The translations under genes were made by a program, and so were the position numbers. A stretch of DNA of 64,000 nt from Oncomelania hupensis. Lineage: Eukaryota; Mollusca; Gastropoda; Littorinimorpha; Pomatiopsidae. Location of the stretch: NCBI GenBank assembly GCA_036898135.1, contig CM072514.1, forward strand, positions 83,334,122-83,398,121, in the 5' to 3' direction. Below, in pieces: positions 1 to 43,200 of this stretch. The stretch's first letter is position 1. Every line of letters starts with the position of its first letter. A model generated the notes under the pieces. That model made no database searches. It was not told where the DNA came from and saw nothing but the letters and a program-made list of their open reading frames with translations.

Positions 1-190
1 TTAGCAGTATGATTGCTGTTCATCTTAGCAGTATGATTGCTGTTCATCTTAGCAGTATGATTGTTGTTCATCTTAGCAGTATGATTGCTGTTCATCTTAG
101 CAGTACGGTTGCTTTAAATTAGTTGCTCAGTTTTTATTAATTGTATGTCCCTATCCTGCCATAGCACCAATGGGGAGTGGGAGTAGATGG
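1..190 (+). repeat. 24-bp tandem repeat inside a SINE-like sequence
   Basis: Four and a half copies of a 24-bp unit (core TTAGCAGTATGATTGCT) begin at 1, 25, 49, 73 and 97; the last is degenerate. The sequence that follows, to about 190, resembles the 3' half of the SINE at 7330-7525 read on the minus strand, and the unit core also occurs once in that SINE. The array therefore looks like an internal SINE segment that was amplified. The array may extend beyond the window edge. Confidence 0.75.
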
Positions 191-463
191 TAAATTTCAA
201 TGTTCATTCATTCATGCTGTCTCTATCCTGCACAGCCTCCTATTTCGGAGTGAACAGCGTAATACAAGTGTACAACATTCAAATCAAGAATACATTTTTA
301 AATTAATTTTTTGGTTATAGTGTTGATAAACATTTTGTAATGTCAATAATTTTAATTTCAAGGGAGGTAATGACTCCCCTCCCCTCCTCACTCCCCATCC
401 CACTTCCAAATAAACACAAACAGAGCTGAAAATAATGACCCACCATTCGTATGAACATTTCAG

Positions 464-1676
464 AACTACTACGAGGAAGAGCAGGAACCAACCACTTTGG
501 ATAAAATCCTGCATACCTGGAGAACAGCGGGCGTACGGCTTGTGTTTCTGGCCGCCGTGGTACTCCTCATTGCCTTGTGGTACCTGACCCTGTGCAAAAT
601 ACTTAGCAAAGCCTACTGCAAGTTCTGCGCTGACAGAGTGTGTGGTCCTGAAGGCCTTGGCATGTGCTACAAATGGTGTTACTCTGACCCTAGTAAGTGA
701 GCACAAGAGACCTTAGCTAAGGTTCATTTGGTTATCGTACTCTGATCCCAGTAAGTTAACACTATTACGAATTGTTAGATTAATTATCACAGCTCTGCCT
801 CATTACACGGTTGTCGCTTTAAGTCCAGCAGACTCTCTTGAGCCAAATCAGGACCAGAGCCCTGCATCAGCTCAAAGAGCTGCCCAAGGCATCGGTTGTA
901 AACAAGGTCTAACCACAGCAGTATTGCTCAAGTTGGAGATGCCGATAGCAGATCCTCACAAGCAAAGCGGTAGATAGCACACAGCCTTACCCTTACGTAA
1001 GGTAAATGGATCATACGCATAAGGCTGTATGTGTGTTACCTACTGCTTTGATATAAGAGATTGGCTATAGGCACCCAACTTGAGTCATACTTGTTATCTA
1101 ATTCAAGCAGCTCAAAGCTTAAAACAAAACAACAGCTCATTTAAATGTATAGTTTTTATATAAAATCAATAAATAGCGTTTGTTTACATGTCTGTTAATA
1201 ACTTGGATCTGTCACTAAAAATGGCACCCTTTGTAGCCATTTAGAAGAAGGATCCATAACAACACTGCTGGATATGAAGATGGAGGTTTTTCTTTTGAGA
1301 TTGATACTATAGACCCTTGTACCTACCTCATGTTTTATCTTTTAACACTGTATCATATTATTGAAATATTTAGTGCTTAAGAGTTTGGTTTTGTGCTTTA
1401 TAAAAGAAAGTATTATTAATTAATTATAATTACCCAGGACACCAATGTTGTACTCTTGAAGCAGTTGCAAAAGCAGCTCCTTACATTTTAAGGCTTACTT
1501 TATCATTCTTAATCTGTGCATGCTTGTGTGTGTGTGTGCGTGCAGTGTACGAGAAGATGAAGAAACTGGGAGAGGTGATGGGTATTGAGATCACCTACGC
1601 CACGTACGAGAAGATCATGCAAAACTACACGGCTGATGCCGGAACAGACAGCTACAACAAGGGGCTTTTCTTCTGA
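464..1676 (+). CDS. Unrecognised single-pass membrane protein, last two coding exons (5' end missing)
   Basis: I do not recognise the family. The penultimate exon runs 464-692, after a TTTCAG acceptor and before a GTAAGT donor. The last exon runs 1546-1676, after a GTGCAG acceptor, and ends in TGA. The split codon joins in frame as ATG. The readable 119 residues start with an acidic stretch (YYEEEQEP) and a short basic segment, then a hydrophobic helix (VRLVFLAAVVLLIALWYLTL). A cysteine-rich stretch follows (six Cys between CKIL and WCYS), and then a hydrophilic tail ending in GLFF. This fits a small type I or type III membrane protein with a juxtamembrane cysteine cluster. No start codon lies in this exon, so earlier exons lie upstream, probably outside the window. 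Confidence 0.7.
731..762 (+). repeat. Decoy copy of the exon's 3' end and splice donor
   Basis: The exon end and donor at 681-701 (ACTCTGACCCTAGTAAGTGA) is echoed about 58 bp downstream by ACTCTGATCCCAGTAAGTTA. The second site is a good GTAAGT donor, but using it would include an in-frame TGA at 698-700. It is either a small local duplication or an alternative, truncating donor. Confidence 0.5.
806..905 (-). repeat. Interspersed repeat 3'-end fragment
   Basis: This intronic stretch carries a degenerate form of a motif (GTCCAGCGGAC, then CGAGCCAAATCAGGACC) seen at 47985-48030, 53110-53155, 58735-58785 and 62330-62370. It is followed by a CAGCTCAAAGAGCTGCCC segment related to the second 3'-end family at 32788 and 35440. 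The rest of the intron (906-1545) shows no recognisable feature beyond a short (TG)n at 1526-1540. Confidence 0.5.
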
Positions 1677-2074
1677 GTCGCTTCTTCATCTCCATCTTCT
1701 TTATATATGGCAACCACAATCAATACTCAAGTTGGGTGCCTGCAGCAGATCCTCTATAGCAAAGTACATAGAGCAATGTCCCTATGCTCACACCTTCCTG
1801 CTAATTTTGTTGTTAATTTAGTGGGTTGCTGAATTTTGACTGGTAGTGCTGGTATACAAAGGCCAATTTGGTGGGATTGCTGAATTTTCCCTGGTACAGC
1901 TTTCAGTTCAGTATTTTAATGCACGGTCTGTTCACACACAAGCAATGCTAGCAATACACACTCAACACGCAATTACCTAAACATGGGATAATTTTGCCAG
2001 GTAGTGCTGATTTATAAACACCTATTTCTTGACGTTTAAGATTTTATAGTTTTTTTGGGATTGTCGAGTTGTAC
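1677..2074. other. Downstream of the membrane-protein gene, nothing recognised
   Basis: Probable 3' UTR and flank. Two diverged copies of a short phrase (GGGTTGCTGAATTTT and GGGATTGCTGAATTTT) occur at about 1822 and 1873. No gene or element could be defined. Confidence 0.4.
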
Positions 2075-2928
2075 CCGGTGTAGCAGGCCAGATTATACCC
2101 CGCCTCAAGTATACCCAGGGTATAAACTGGCCTAGCCCAGACTATCCCCCCGTATAAACTGGCCTAGCCCAGACTATACCCCTGGGTATTATCTGGCCTA
2201 GGCTCGTTTAACCCTCTCCTGCCCATTATACCCCCCACTACGGTAGACCTTCTCTTCACGTTACTCTTTAATTTATGTGTTGTAATTGTTATGATGCACT
2301 CAGATAGATAGATAGACAGACAGACGGATAGATAGTTATTTAATTTAACGTCTATTCACATCTGTGATATTAGACAACATATTAAACTAGAAACAGATTA
2401 ACTTAAAATTAAAATAAAGGAGTTAATAGGAACAACAATTAATATAACGACATAATGATATAAAAGAAATCTATAGTTATTGCTTGTTTATGATGTACGA
2501 ATGAATAAGAAAGCAATATGACAACATATATGCTTATTGCAATCATCGCGGAGAATGCATTTTAAAATATATTAATTGCGAAATACTTACAGATTAATCT
2601 ATGAATAAAACATAAGTAATGAAAAATATAACTATTTAACCTAATTCTTTGAGCATAAACTTTTTGATAAAACCTCTGGTAAAACTTAAATTTGAACTCT
2701 ACGGATCGTTTTAAATAATCAGTATATTTTATAAATTTAATTTCAATGATAAATGGAAAACATGTGAATGATTACCATCTTGAAAATGACATCTTCATTA
2801 TAACTTATGCCTTTTTTTAATTGACGCATAAGTTGTCCTTTGTAATCAAATCTTTTTTTGACCTCATACTTTGCATACAATTGACAATCATGCCTTTTAA
2901 GCGTTTGGTGATGATAGGCGCATGATTC

Positions 2929-2931
<3 letters not shown>

Positions 2932-2968
<37 letters not shown>

Positions 2969-3020
2969 GTTATTATTATTGTTATTATTATTGTTGTTGT
3001 GGTTGTTATTATTATTATAA
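2932..3020. repeat. (TTA)n microsatellite with TTG interruptions
   Basis: A run of TTA triplets interrupted by TTG, visible directly in the sequence. Confidence 0.95.
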
Positions 3021-3340
3021 GAATTGACCAATTGGAGAATATATTAGTGCTTTAGATATATTTACATATGATTTTAAGTCTAAGTCTTGAGTGCTATTTA
3101 ATTTATCATAACTGCTAGGTAAATATTTCTTTATATCTTTACAATGTAATATTAAGTGTGGGGTGGTTATATTTTCATTACAAATGCAAGTAATATTTTT
3201 ACAAAATTTTGTTTTCCAAGAATTTAAATATAATCTAAATGCTAAACTAGAAATATGTCTAGGGACTCCTGATATACTAATTAAACAGGAATCTGAAATT
3301 TCTTTTTTAGTAATATTATTAATTATACAGTACATAGACG

Positions 3341-3341
<1 letters not shown>

Positions 3342-3397
<56 letters not shown>

Positions 3398-3414
3398 GTA
3401 GGTAGGTAGGTAGG

Positions 3415-3503
<89 letters not shown>

Positions 3504-3505
3504 GA
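3342..3505. repeat. (GATA)n microsatellite with an internal (GGTA)n block
   Basis: About 160 bp of GATA repeats with a central GGTA block near 3397-3416. The array stays open in several frames and gives low-complexity serine/isoleucine/tyrosine ORFs that are not genes. A shorter GATA/GACA array lies at 2302-2336. Confidence 0.97.
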
Positions 3506-3755
3506 GTTCACTCAGTTTTTTTTTGTTTTTTTTACACGCAAGCAAAAGGCTGTTACCTGAGAGTTGGTCACGCAAACGGTCATGTACAACAAACCCATGA
3601 GTGAAATCTCTTTAGGTGGGGGTATATTCCGGGCGCGAGGGGTATGACCTGGCCTAGGCTGATCTATACCCAGGGGGTTAAACCCGCCTAGGCTACATTA
3701 TACCCAGGGTATAAAGTAGCCAGGGGTATATTCCGGCCTGTTACACCGGTATATA

Positions 3756-4450
3756 GTGCTGGGTTAGAAAGCAGATATCTTCATTTTTAAGAGGTTTTGT
3801 TTATTTTTGGCCAATTTTTACATGGGACATGGCACAGGGGATGACACAGTACATTTGGACCAATTTGTAAGAAACACAAAAAAAATACTTTATCTTCGTT
3901 AAACAGTTCACAATTAACAAACGATAACAAAGGCATTTTGGAGGTTTGTTCAAATGCTTTATTTTGCTGTCTTTGTATTAAAACATTCAGTTTCAAAAAT
4001 AGCAATTCATATTCAATGGGAAAGTTAAAATTGACAAAGTGATCAAGAAATAAAAACAATGGTCTCGGCGCTAATCTCGGCATAGTGGCCCCCTTGTTTG
4101 TAGAAGCAAAAAACAATGCCCTCTGTCAAGGGGAATAATCAAATTGCACTAAGTTCCTGCCGTGATGTCCTCTGCACTGAAGCCAAACAGGCAGGGAACC
4201 ATGGTCTTACAAAATTCAAACATTTCCAATCATACGTTCTTGTTTCTCGCACACATGAACAGCACAATTGTAAAGCTACAACTTTCAATAAATCAAGAAA
4301 AGTATGTGACAAACAGAACACTCAATTATGACTCGAAACAATCAAAAAGTAAAATAATAATGTTAGTAAAAACAGCATTCATAATAATAATGCCTGGTAG
4401 GATTTTGTAGCAGCGGTGGAGGGAAGCAGATATTTACACCAAAGGCATAT
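3756..4450. other. Intergenic stretch, nothing recognised
   Basis: Mixed-composition sequence between the TIR element and the SINE. No ORF with recognisable similarity, no tandem array and no clear terminal repeats were seen. Confidence 0.4.
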
Positions 4451-4463
4451 CATTTATAATTGT

Positions 4464-4654
4464 GGGGCCGGGTAGCTCAGTTGGTAAGAGCGTCTTGCTA
4501 GTAACCGAAAGGTCGCTGGTTCGAATCCCGGATTGGTCAACGTGTGATCATATTATTTTCCCCTTTACCAACAACTGGCCCGCTGGTGTCAGTATAAATC
4601 GGTCCAGTAGTCACCTATATGCGAAAGTGTCGTGTGACTATAATCTACAAACAA
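4464..4654 (+). mobile_element. tRNA-derived SINE, family A, with 13-bp target duplication
   Basis: The head looks like a tRNA: an A box (TAGCTCAGTTGG) near 4473 and a perfect B box (GGTTCGAATCC) near 4518. A tRNA-unrelated body follows and ends in TATAATCTACAAACAA. The flanks CATTTATAATTGT (4451-4463) and CATTTATAACTGT (4655-4667) are a 13-bp target duplication with one mismatch. Two further copies lie on the minus strand at 46470-46653 and 63163-63346. It is not a functional tRNA gene, since the acceptor ends do not pair. The CTAGTAA loop resembles a tRNA-Thr, but the parent is uncertain. Confidence 0.9.
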
Positions 4655-4667
4655 CATTTATAACTGT

Positions 4668-5450
4668 CCCCTATACGCTCTATGTGTCCGGGGACGTTAA
4701 TCTACACAATCAATCATAATTTATAACCACGGTGATGAGGAGGTTGGAGGGAGAAGGTGTGGAGATAGACGTGTCTATCTCGTGTCAATCTCCATCAAAC
4801 CAACAAAAAAGATAAAACTGGGATACGATCTCCAGATAAATAACATAACAGCTGCTGTGGCCCTGACACTACAGCTTTAAAAACATCATGTGGACATACA
4901 TGAACAACTAGAATGGCAAAGCCCATATGACTCACGTGCTCATTATGCAATATTGAACATGAAAGCGAGTGCCCAGAAAAAACAAAATGAAACGGTGGCA
5001 TTAAAATGCTAAGTAATAGCGACTTTGATCTTTCTATGCTCTTGACCTTGATATGACCTTGACCTCTGGTTCCAAATACACACACACACACACATATACG
5101 ATTAAATAAACTACAGCAAAAGTTTTATTATGACAAAAAAATGGTGACCTTGGGATAACCTTGACCTTCAGTGACCTTGACCTTACCTTTACCCTCAAGA
5201 ACACCAGCTCAATGCCTATGTGAGCAGCACTCTTTGGTTCCCCCACATTTTGCTGGCTGCGGGCTATTTATAGCTTGCCTACACCCTCCCTTCCAGTGAA
5301 AGGAAAGAAGCACCGGCGAAGCTATCGGAGAAGCTATTTATAGCTAGCCTGGCTGAACTAACCTCAAAACCTAAAAGCTTTGGTTGAGTCGGTGTGCAAA
5401 TGATCTCTCATGCACGTCTGATCAAATAACCCAATGTAGTTGCTTACAAG
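4668..5450. other. Intergenic stretch rich in TGACCTTGACC motifs
   Basis: The sequence contains clustered TGACCTTGACC-type repeats (about 5038-5070 and 5147-5195) and a (CA)n at 5079-5092. The same motif array resumes beyond the solo LTR at 5451-6040 (6101-6440), so the LTR element probably landed in an older repeat. TGACCT is the complement of the AGGTCA nuclear-receptor half-site, but I infer repeat origin rather than function. Confidence 0.5.
5264..5343. promoter_or_regulatory. Two perfect MEF2-type sites 70 bp apart
   Basis: CTATTTATAG occurs at 5264-5273 and again at 5334-5343, each inside a longer shared phrase (GCTATTTATAGCT). The sequence matches the MEF2 consensus CTA(A/T)4TAG. No gene start is visible nearby, so any function is speculative; the pair may be a short duplication. 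Confidence 0.3.
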
Positions 5451-6040
5451 TGTTACGTTGAAACGCGAAGGATAGTATGTCTGAAGCGCGCACGATAGAT
5501 CTAATCGTTTCGTTTTGCAAAGTATTCAATAATAGAGTGTATTTACCTTTGATTTGAGTTTGCGTTGTTGTTAGAAGAAGCTTTGTGTAGCGTTGGTAAT
5601 TTTTGTTTGTCGATATTATTGGAGAATACTCTAGATCTGCTTGTTTACTATCGATCGAAAGTTTCGGGATATTTGAGAACATTCTGGGACAGAAAGAATG
5701 TTGTATGACGTAAGTCAGTGATGACGAAGTTTCATTGGATTGGTTGTAGTGCGTCATACTCGATCATTCCACCGTGTTCTGGAGAAGAGAAAGGCTATAT
5801 ATGTGCCGCACTGTTCCAAAAAGTAGAGAGTGTTGTTGTAAAAGTGTGAAAAGGCGATTGTATGCAGTTGTTGATGTGTGCTGAATAAAATTGGAAAATT
5901 TCATACGACGACCCCGTGTCTTGTTGCTGAGTGAGCAGGCTGCGTGGATAAACGAATCAGAGTTACACCTATCAGGATTTCAAGCATCGGGGCTGAATCA
6001 AATACTGATAGAAAAACACCAACATCGAATGAGTGTAACA
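5451..6040 (+). mobile_element. Solo LTR, Gmr1-like Ty3/gypsy family
   Basis: A 590-bp LTR runs from TGTTACGTTGAAACGCGAAG to AGTGTAACA, with TG...CA ends. It matches the LTRs of the 18721-26387 element in the opposite orientation, and has a TATA-like GCTATATATG near 5793 and AATAAA near 5884. No 5-bp target duplication is visible (flanks ACAAG and CTATG), so the copy may have formed by recombination between elements or be rearranged. No internal region is attached. Confidence 0.85.
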
Positions 6041-7141
6041 CTATGGGTTAAATAAACAGCCGTTCCACTGTACAAAGACTTTTTTTTTTGCAAGGCCTAA
6101 CATGACCTTGACCTTCAAGATCAACGCAAAAATGGAACATATATGAAAGGTCAATCTATCATCTCGACTAAATACAACAAGTTTGGACTTTCTATCTCTC
6201 ATAGTTTATGGTCAAGATCACTTCAAAGTAACTATCCTAACCAACTTTAGACAGCTCCAGTGACCTTGGAGTGAGGTTGACCAAATTTACAAAGTATGTG
6301 TGTCTCATTGATATCTATCATGCATCAAAGAATCATAAGTTCAATATTAATAACCTAGGAACAGAATTTAATCTGGTGAAAAAATGGTCCTTTTTTTGAC
6401 TAACATTTGATGACCTTGTGACCTTCAAGTGAAGTCAAAAATGTTTTATACCAGTCAAAAAACATTTTCAGGTGGGAAACGAGCAACAACATTGCAAAAA
6501 ATGGCACAAAAAACACATAACACACCGAGCAATATCAACACTCCCTTCATGTTCACCCATACACACACACACAAATTGTGCAGCTTCTTTGCACATTAGA
6601 CTATAACACAATAGCAATCTTATAGTCATCAACACCACACACATACCTACAAAAATACATGCACATACAAATACACACATCTCTTTCCTTTGGAACATTC
6701 TCAGCCTTTCTTATTAAAAAAAACCAACCTCTTCTTACACGTAATACTCAACAAGTCCGTTCTTCATAAATACTCCCATTTCTTGCAGAAACGCTCAATC
6801 CAACACGTCTTAACAGAACACCGACTCCATTGGTAAAAAGCATGACTGATGGTGCTGCTGAGTTTTGTCAACATAAATCACATCAATGAAAACCTGGCTT
6901 TCTCTGGTTTTAGAAATCGGAACACAAAAGGATGAAACCAAATATCCTTTTTTAAAACAAAAAAAGGAAAGAAAATAGAACAACTGGTGTTTAAATGTCA
7001 CTGGACAGGCAACTGTTAGTGTAAAGTTGAAGATTTGTGCAGCAGCACACAAGGAATGAAACATAAAACAGGGCACGCTCATCCTAACAACAGTTTTCTC
7101 TACAACTGCGCTCATGCACTAAAAATCACGTACAAGTGTTC
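6041..7141. other. HSPA14 3' flank: TGACCTTGACC repeats and probable 3' UTR
   Basis: The part to about 6440 continues the TGACCTTGACC motif array. The part next to the stop codon is presumably HSPA14 3' UTR (minus strand). The only polyadenylation candidate I saw is an ATTAAA (minus) near 6368-6373, some 770 bp past the stop, which is weak. No other gene was recognised. Confidence 0.35.
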
Positions 7142-39851
<32,710 letters not shown>

Positions 39852-40160
39852 TTTGACACTTCCGTTGTTGTTCTTCGTAACTTCCGGTATCGAAGTTTTC
39901 CGTGAATCAACCAATCAGAAAAGGACAGCTGTACCGGCGAGGAAGAAAACACGTTTTCCCAAAAGCAGAGACTGAAATAACTTCAGAATATTCTTGACTG
40001 AAACAGCCGAAGGTTATTTCATGTGAGAGTGGTGGATTGTTGTCTGAAGGACACGTCAGCGTTTGTGTAAAAGGTTCGATCGGATCAACAACTACATCAG
40101 TTTTTAGTGCTAGTGGGTAATCTTTGGGATCAAGCTTGACTTTCATTTTCATAACCGACG
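39852..40160. promoter_or_regulatory. Bidirectional HSPA14-MANF promoter
   Basis: 309 bp separate the two start codons, which diverge. Visible elements: an NF-Y type box CAACCAATCAG (CCAAT at 39911-39915), a heat-shock-element core AGAATATTCT (39985-39994), and TGACGTG on the minus strand (40052-40058), the core of the ATF6/XBP1 UPR element. MANF is known to be induced by ER stress. Which elements act, and on which gene, is inference. No TATA box is evident. Confidence 0.65.
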
Positions 40161-40260
40161 ATGGATCGCCGAATTTCCAGTGCTTGCATCTCTTTTGCCC
40201 TATTAGCTTTGCTACATATCCAAGCGACAGCAGAAGCCAAAGATCCAAGAGAATGTGAAG
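40161..40260 (+). CDS. MANF: MANF exon 1 (signal peptide)
   Basis: Encodes the signal peptide and first mature residues (KDPRECE). ATG context CCGACGATGG. Donor GTACAC. It ends one base into a Val codon. Confidence 0.95.
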
Positions 40261-43200
40261 GTACACTTTTTAATTTAATTTTATATGTTTATTTGTTACG
40301 ATTGATGAAAACTACAGGCCTATGAATGCCTTTTAAGCAAGAGTGTGAGATTCGGTTCGAGAGGTGCGAGTGATAGTGATACGATCAGACATGTGATGTG
40401 ATGTGTTACCAAATTACTGTTACTTAGTTTTTGAGTATAACATCTTGTAATGCCGTTAATGTAGATGATTGAGAAGATGGCCATAAATTATTTTTGTGTC
40501 AAAGTGTATTTATTTCTTTGCTTTACTTTTAATGATCCAAATAGTTGTTATAAAATGTTAATTTTGCTGTCCTTGAATTGATTGATGGCTTTTATTTATT
40601 TCTATTTTTAGCTGGAATAGCCTGAGCACTGACTTAAATTATTGTTTTATTCGAGCTGTCTCGCCATTATACCAATGAAGTTGTTTTGTTATGTTGCAGT
40701 ATGTATAAGTGTGTTGGAAAGATTTATGAAACAAGTTCCCGAAGGCAAAGCTAATGACCAGAAAGCCTTGGAGAAAGAGCTGGAAAAATTCTGCAGGAAT
40801 CTGAAAGATAAAGACCACAAGTTTGTAAGTACTGAAACGGTTTTGTAACAAGAGGAAAATGTCATTTTTGATTTTGTCACACAAATTGTGTGTATGGACT
40901 ACATATTCGATATTGCTATGACACTATTCCCACTGGTTCATTTTAACGTTGGAACAAAACAATGAGTAGAATAACCACTGAACCAAGTGCTGAATCTCTA
41001 GTTTTCATGTTTTCTTTTATATCGAGCAAAACAATCTGGCAAGCTGAGAAGTAACTTTGACTCATTGTCTAGTTTAATAGACAGTTCTGAGTTATCATCA
41101 TTGTCTATTTTGTAATTCACTTTATATATATAGGAGTTGACTTTATAAAAATAATTGTACGGCACCTAAAACAATTATGATCTTGTCGGGAATGAGCCTT
41201 ATTTACATAGAGATGCAGCCGTAGAGATGAGAGTATAAACCGAGGTCTAGTCTGTGTCGCATACATTCCATCATAACGGACTTTAAAGATCCTGACGCTC
41301 ATGTCCTAGACGGGTGAGTGCCGGTAACAAGAACACACCCAGCATGCACTTAGGTCCTTCTCCCCCATCCCTGGCTGCCCAGAATTGTGCTCAATTGTAC
41401 GGGCGTCAGACCATGCGCCCAAAGGCTGCGGGTGGGCGTCTCGGGCGGCTTGAGTTAGATCCTGTATCGGCCAGCGCCTTGAGCAGCTCTTGAGCTGGTA
41501 AAGCGCTATATAAGTACGATTAAATAAAATAGGGTGTAAAACTGTGGAACTCTTGTTAGTAAAAAAAATAATCTGGCACACACTCCAGCGCCAATGTTGT
41601 GTGCACCAACCATGCCCTTCTCCTCCCCGCCCACCTCAACCTCTTTTCCTAAGCCCAATTTACAACCCTTTCTTTTTCCCTGAGCACCCAGAGCATGCTG
41701 CTAGTAAGGATGGATGAGTTGGACCCCACAACTGGACCTGATCATTATCAGTGATTAGGGTTGCATACATTATAGTTTAAGAAGAGAACCATGTGTTCTT
41801 CAGTGCTTTGCTGTTCTGCACATGTGGAGTGGGAGTATTTGAGATTATAACTGTAACAGTAACAGTTGCAAGAAAGCGTTTTTGTGTGTAAGTGAGGGCG
41901 TACTCATGAACATTCTATTTTATGTGTGTATGAGTCCTTGTGTACAAAGTTGAATTGTTATAAATGCATAAGGGTACAAACCTTGTTTCAAGGCTAACAT
42001 CTGTTGTACCAGTCCCTGACTATATATTGATGGTTTCACTTTTAAGGGTCCATCAGTTAGTATGGTTTGACAAGTGCTGTCTGCTTAGTTATTTACCAAA
42101 ATGTTGTTCTTTTACAGTGCGTCAACCTTGGAGCAGTGGAGAACTCGCCAACGCGCATTGTGGATAAGGCTATTCAGCCCCTTAGTTGGCACATGCCTGT
42201 GGACAAAGTCTGCCAGAAGCTGAAGAAGGCTGATTCTCAGATCTGCGAATTGCGATACGGTATGAATTTTATTTCAAAAAAATTATTGCATTGAGTGTTC
42301 TTAGTTCCACCAGTCCTTGAGTCGATCTTAGCTGTATCATTGAGGTTCACATCATAATTCAGTGATGTCCCGAGGCCTCGGACATCGGTCATGGTCCGCT
42401 TCGTTTGGAAAATGACCGAATGCAAAAACCTGTGTCCCGTCAAATGTCCGATTGTATTACGAAATTAGCGGTCATTGTCCGAAAGTACTATGACTAGAGC
42501 GGTCACTGCAAGAAACATCTGTACAAACTGGAATGTCAAAGCCGTTAAAACGAGTTTGAATAGTGGACAATGCTAGACTATTATCACTCTTTAGTACATT
42601 CCGTCGAACAACAAAAGGGCCGCAACTCTCGACACTTTTGAAAGGGAAATAACCGACACCATACTTCCTCTGCAACGATCTTACTACGCTCAAAATGCCG
42701 CCGAAGAAAAAGCTTTGTGTTGCTAAAGGGCAGTCTGTTTTGAGCTCGTTTTTGAAGAAAAAGGAAGAATATACGTAAAAATAATCTGGCCAAACATTGC
42801 ATTAAAAAAAAGAATACATTTTTAAACTGTTTACACAACAGAGTTTTTGTTTTACTTTATTCATATTTATTCTCAGTCACTGTCTTTTAAAGTCCTAGTA
42901 AAGAAGCACCATTAATCGGTTCGCTTCACTATCTGAATGTCCTATTGCTTTTATGTAGTCAGGACATGATGTCCGATTAGTTTTATGATTTAGGACATTT
43001 TGTCCTATTGCCCTCTAATCCTAGGAACACCACTGATAATTTCAATTAATTTCCTTTCCATGTCGTAGGGGGGTGGGGGGGGGGGACTCGGTAGCCTATT
43101 GGTGTTCAGTGGCTGACCGCGCAAGTGCAGTGTTGAGGCTGGTGAAAGAGTCAGCTTGAACAGTATTATTGTCAAGATGGTTCCAGTCCACTGCTGTTCT

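Larger units (their letters stand above)
2075..3755. mobile_element. Non-autonomous element with inverted ends and palindrome clusters
   Basis: The left end near 2077 (CCGGTGTAGCAGGCCAGATT) and the right end near 3750 match in inverted orientation (CCGGTGTAACAGGCCGGAAT on the minus strand). Inside each end lies a cluster of TATACCCAGGGTATA and GGCCTAGGC palindromes (about 2095-2235 and 3610-3735). The flanks show TA on both sides, which suggests but does not prove a TA duplication. The middle is AT-rich with (TTA)n at 2932-3020 and (GATA)n at 3342-3505, and has no transposase. Superfamily not assigned. Confidence 0.5.

Noticed and set aside
1..115. CRISPR-like direct repeats
   Set aside because: There are no unique spacers, the units are contiguous, and the DNA is from an animal nuclear genome.
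284..706. Minus-strand ORF of 140 codons
   Set aside because: Antisense to the membrane-protein exon, with no recognisable features.
3015..3575. Long serine/isoleucine/tyrosine ORF
   Set aside because: It is a translation of the (GATA)n array; the non-repeat flanks match no protein.
4464..4537. Possible tRNA gene with A and B boxes
   Set aside because: The acceptor ends do not pair, a non-tRNA body follows, a 13-bp target duplication flanks the whole unit and two more copies exist. It is a SINE.
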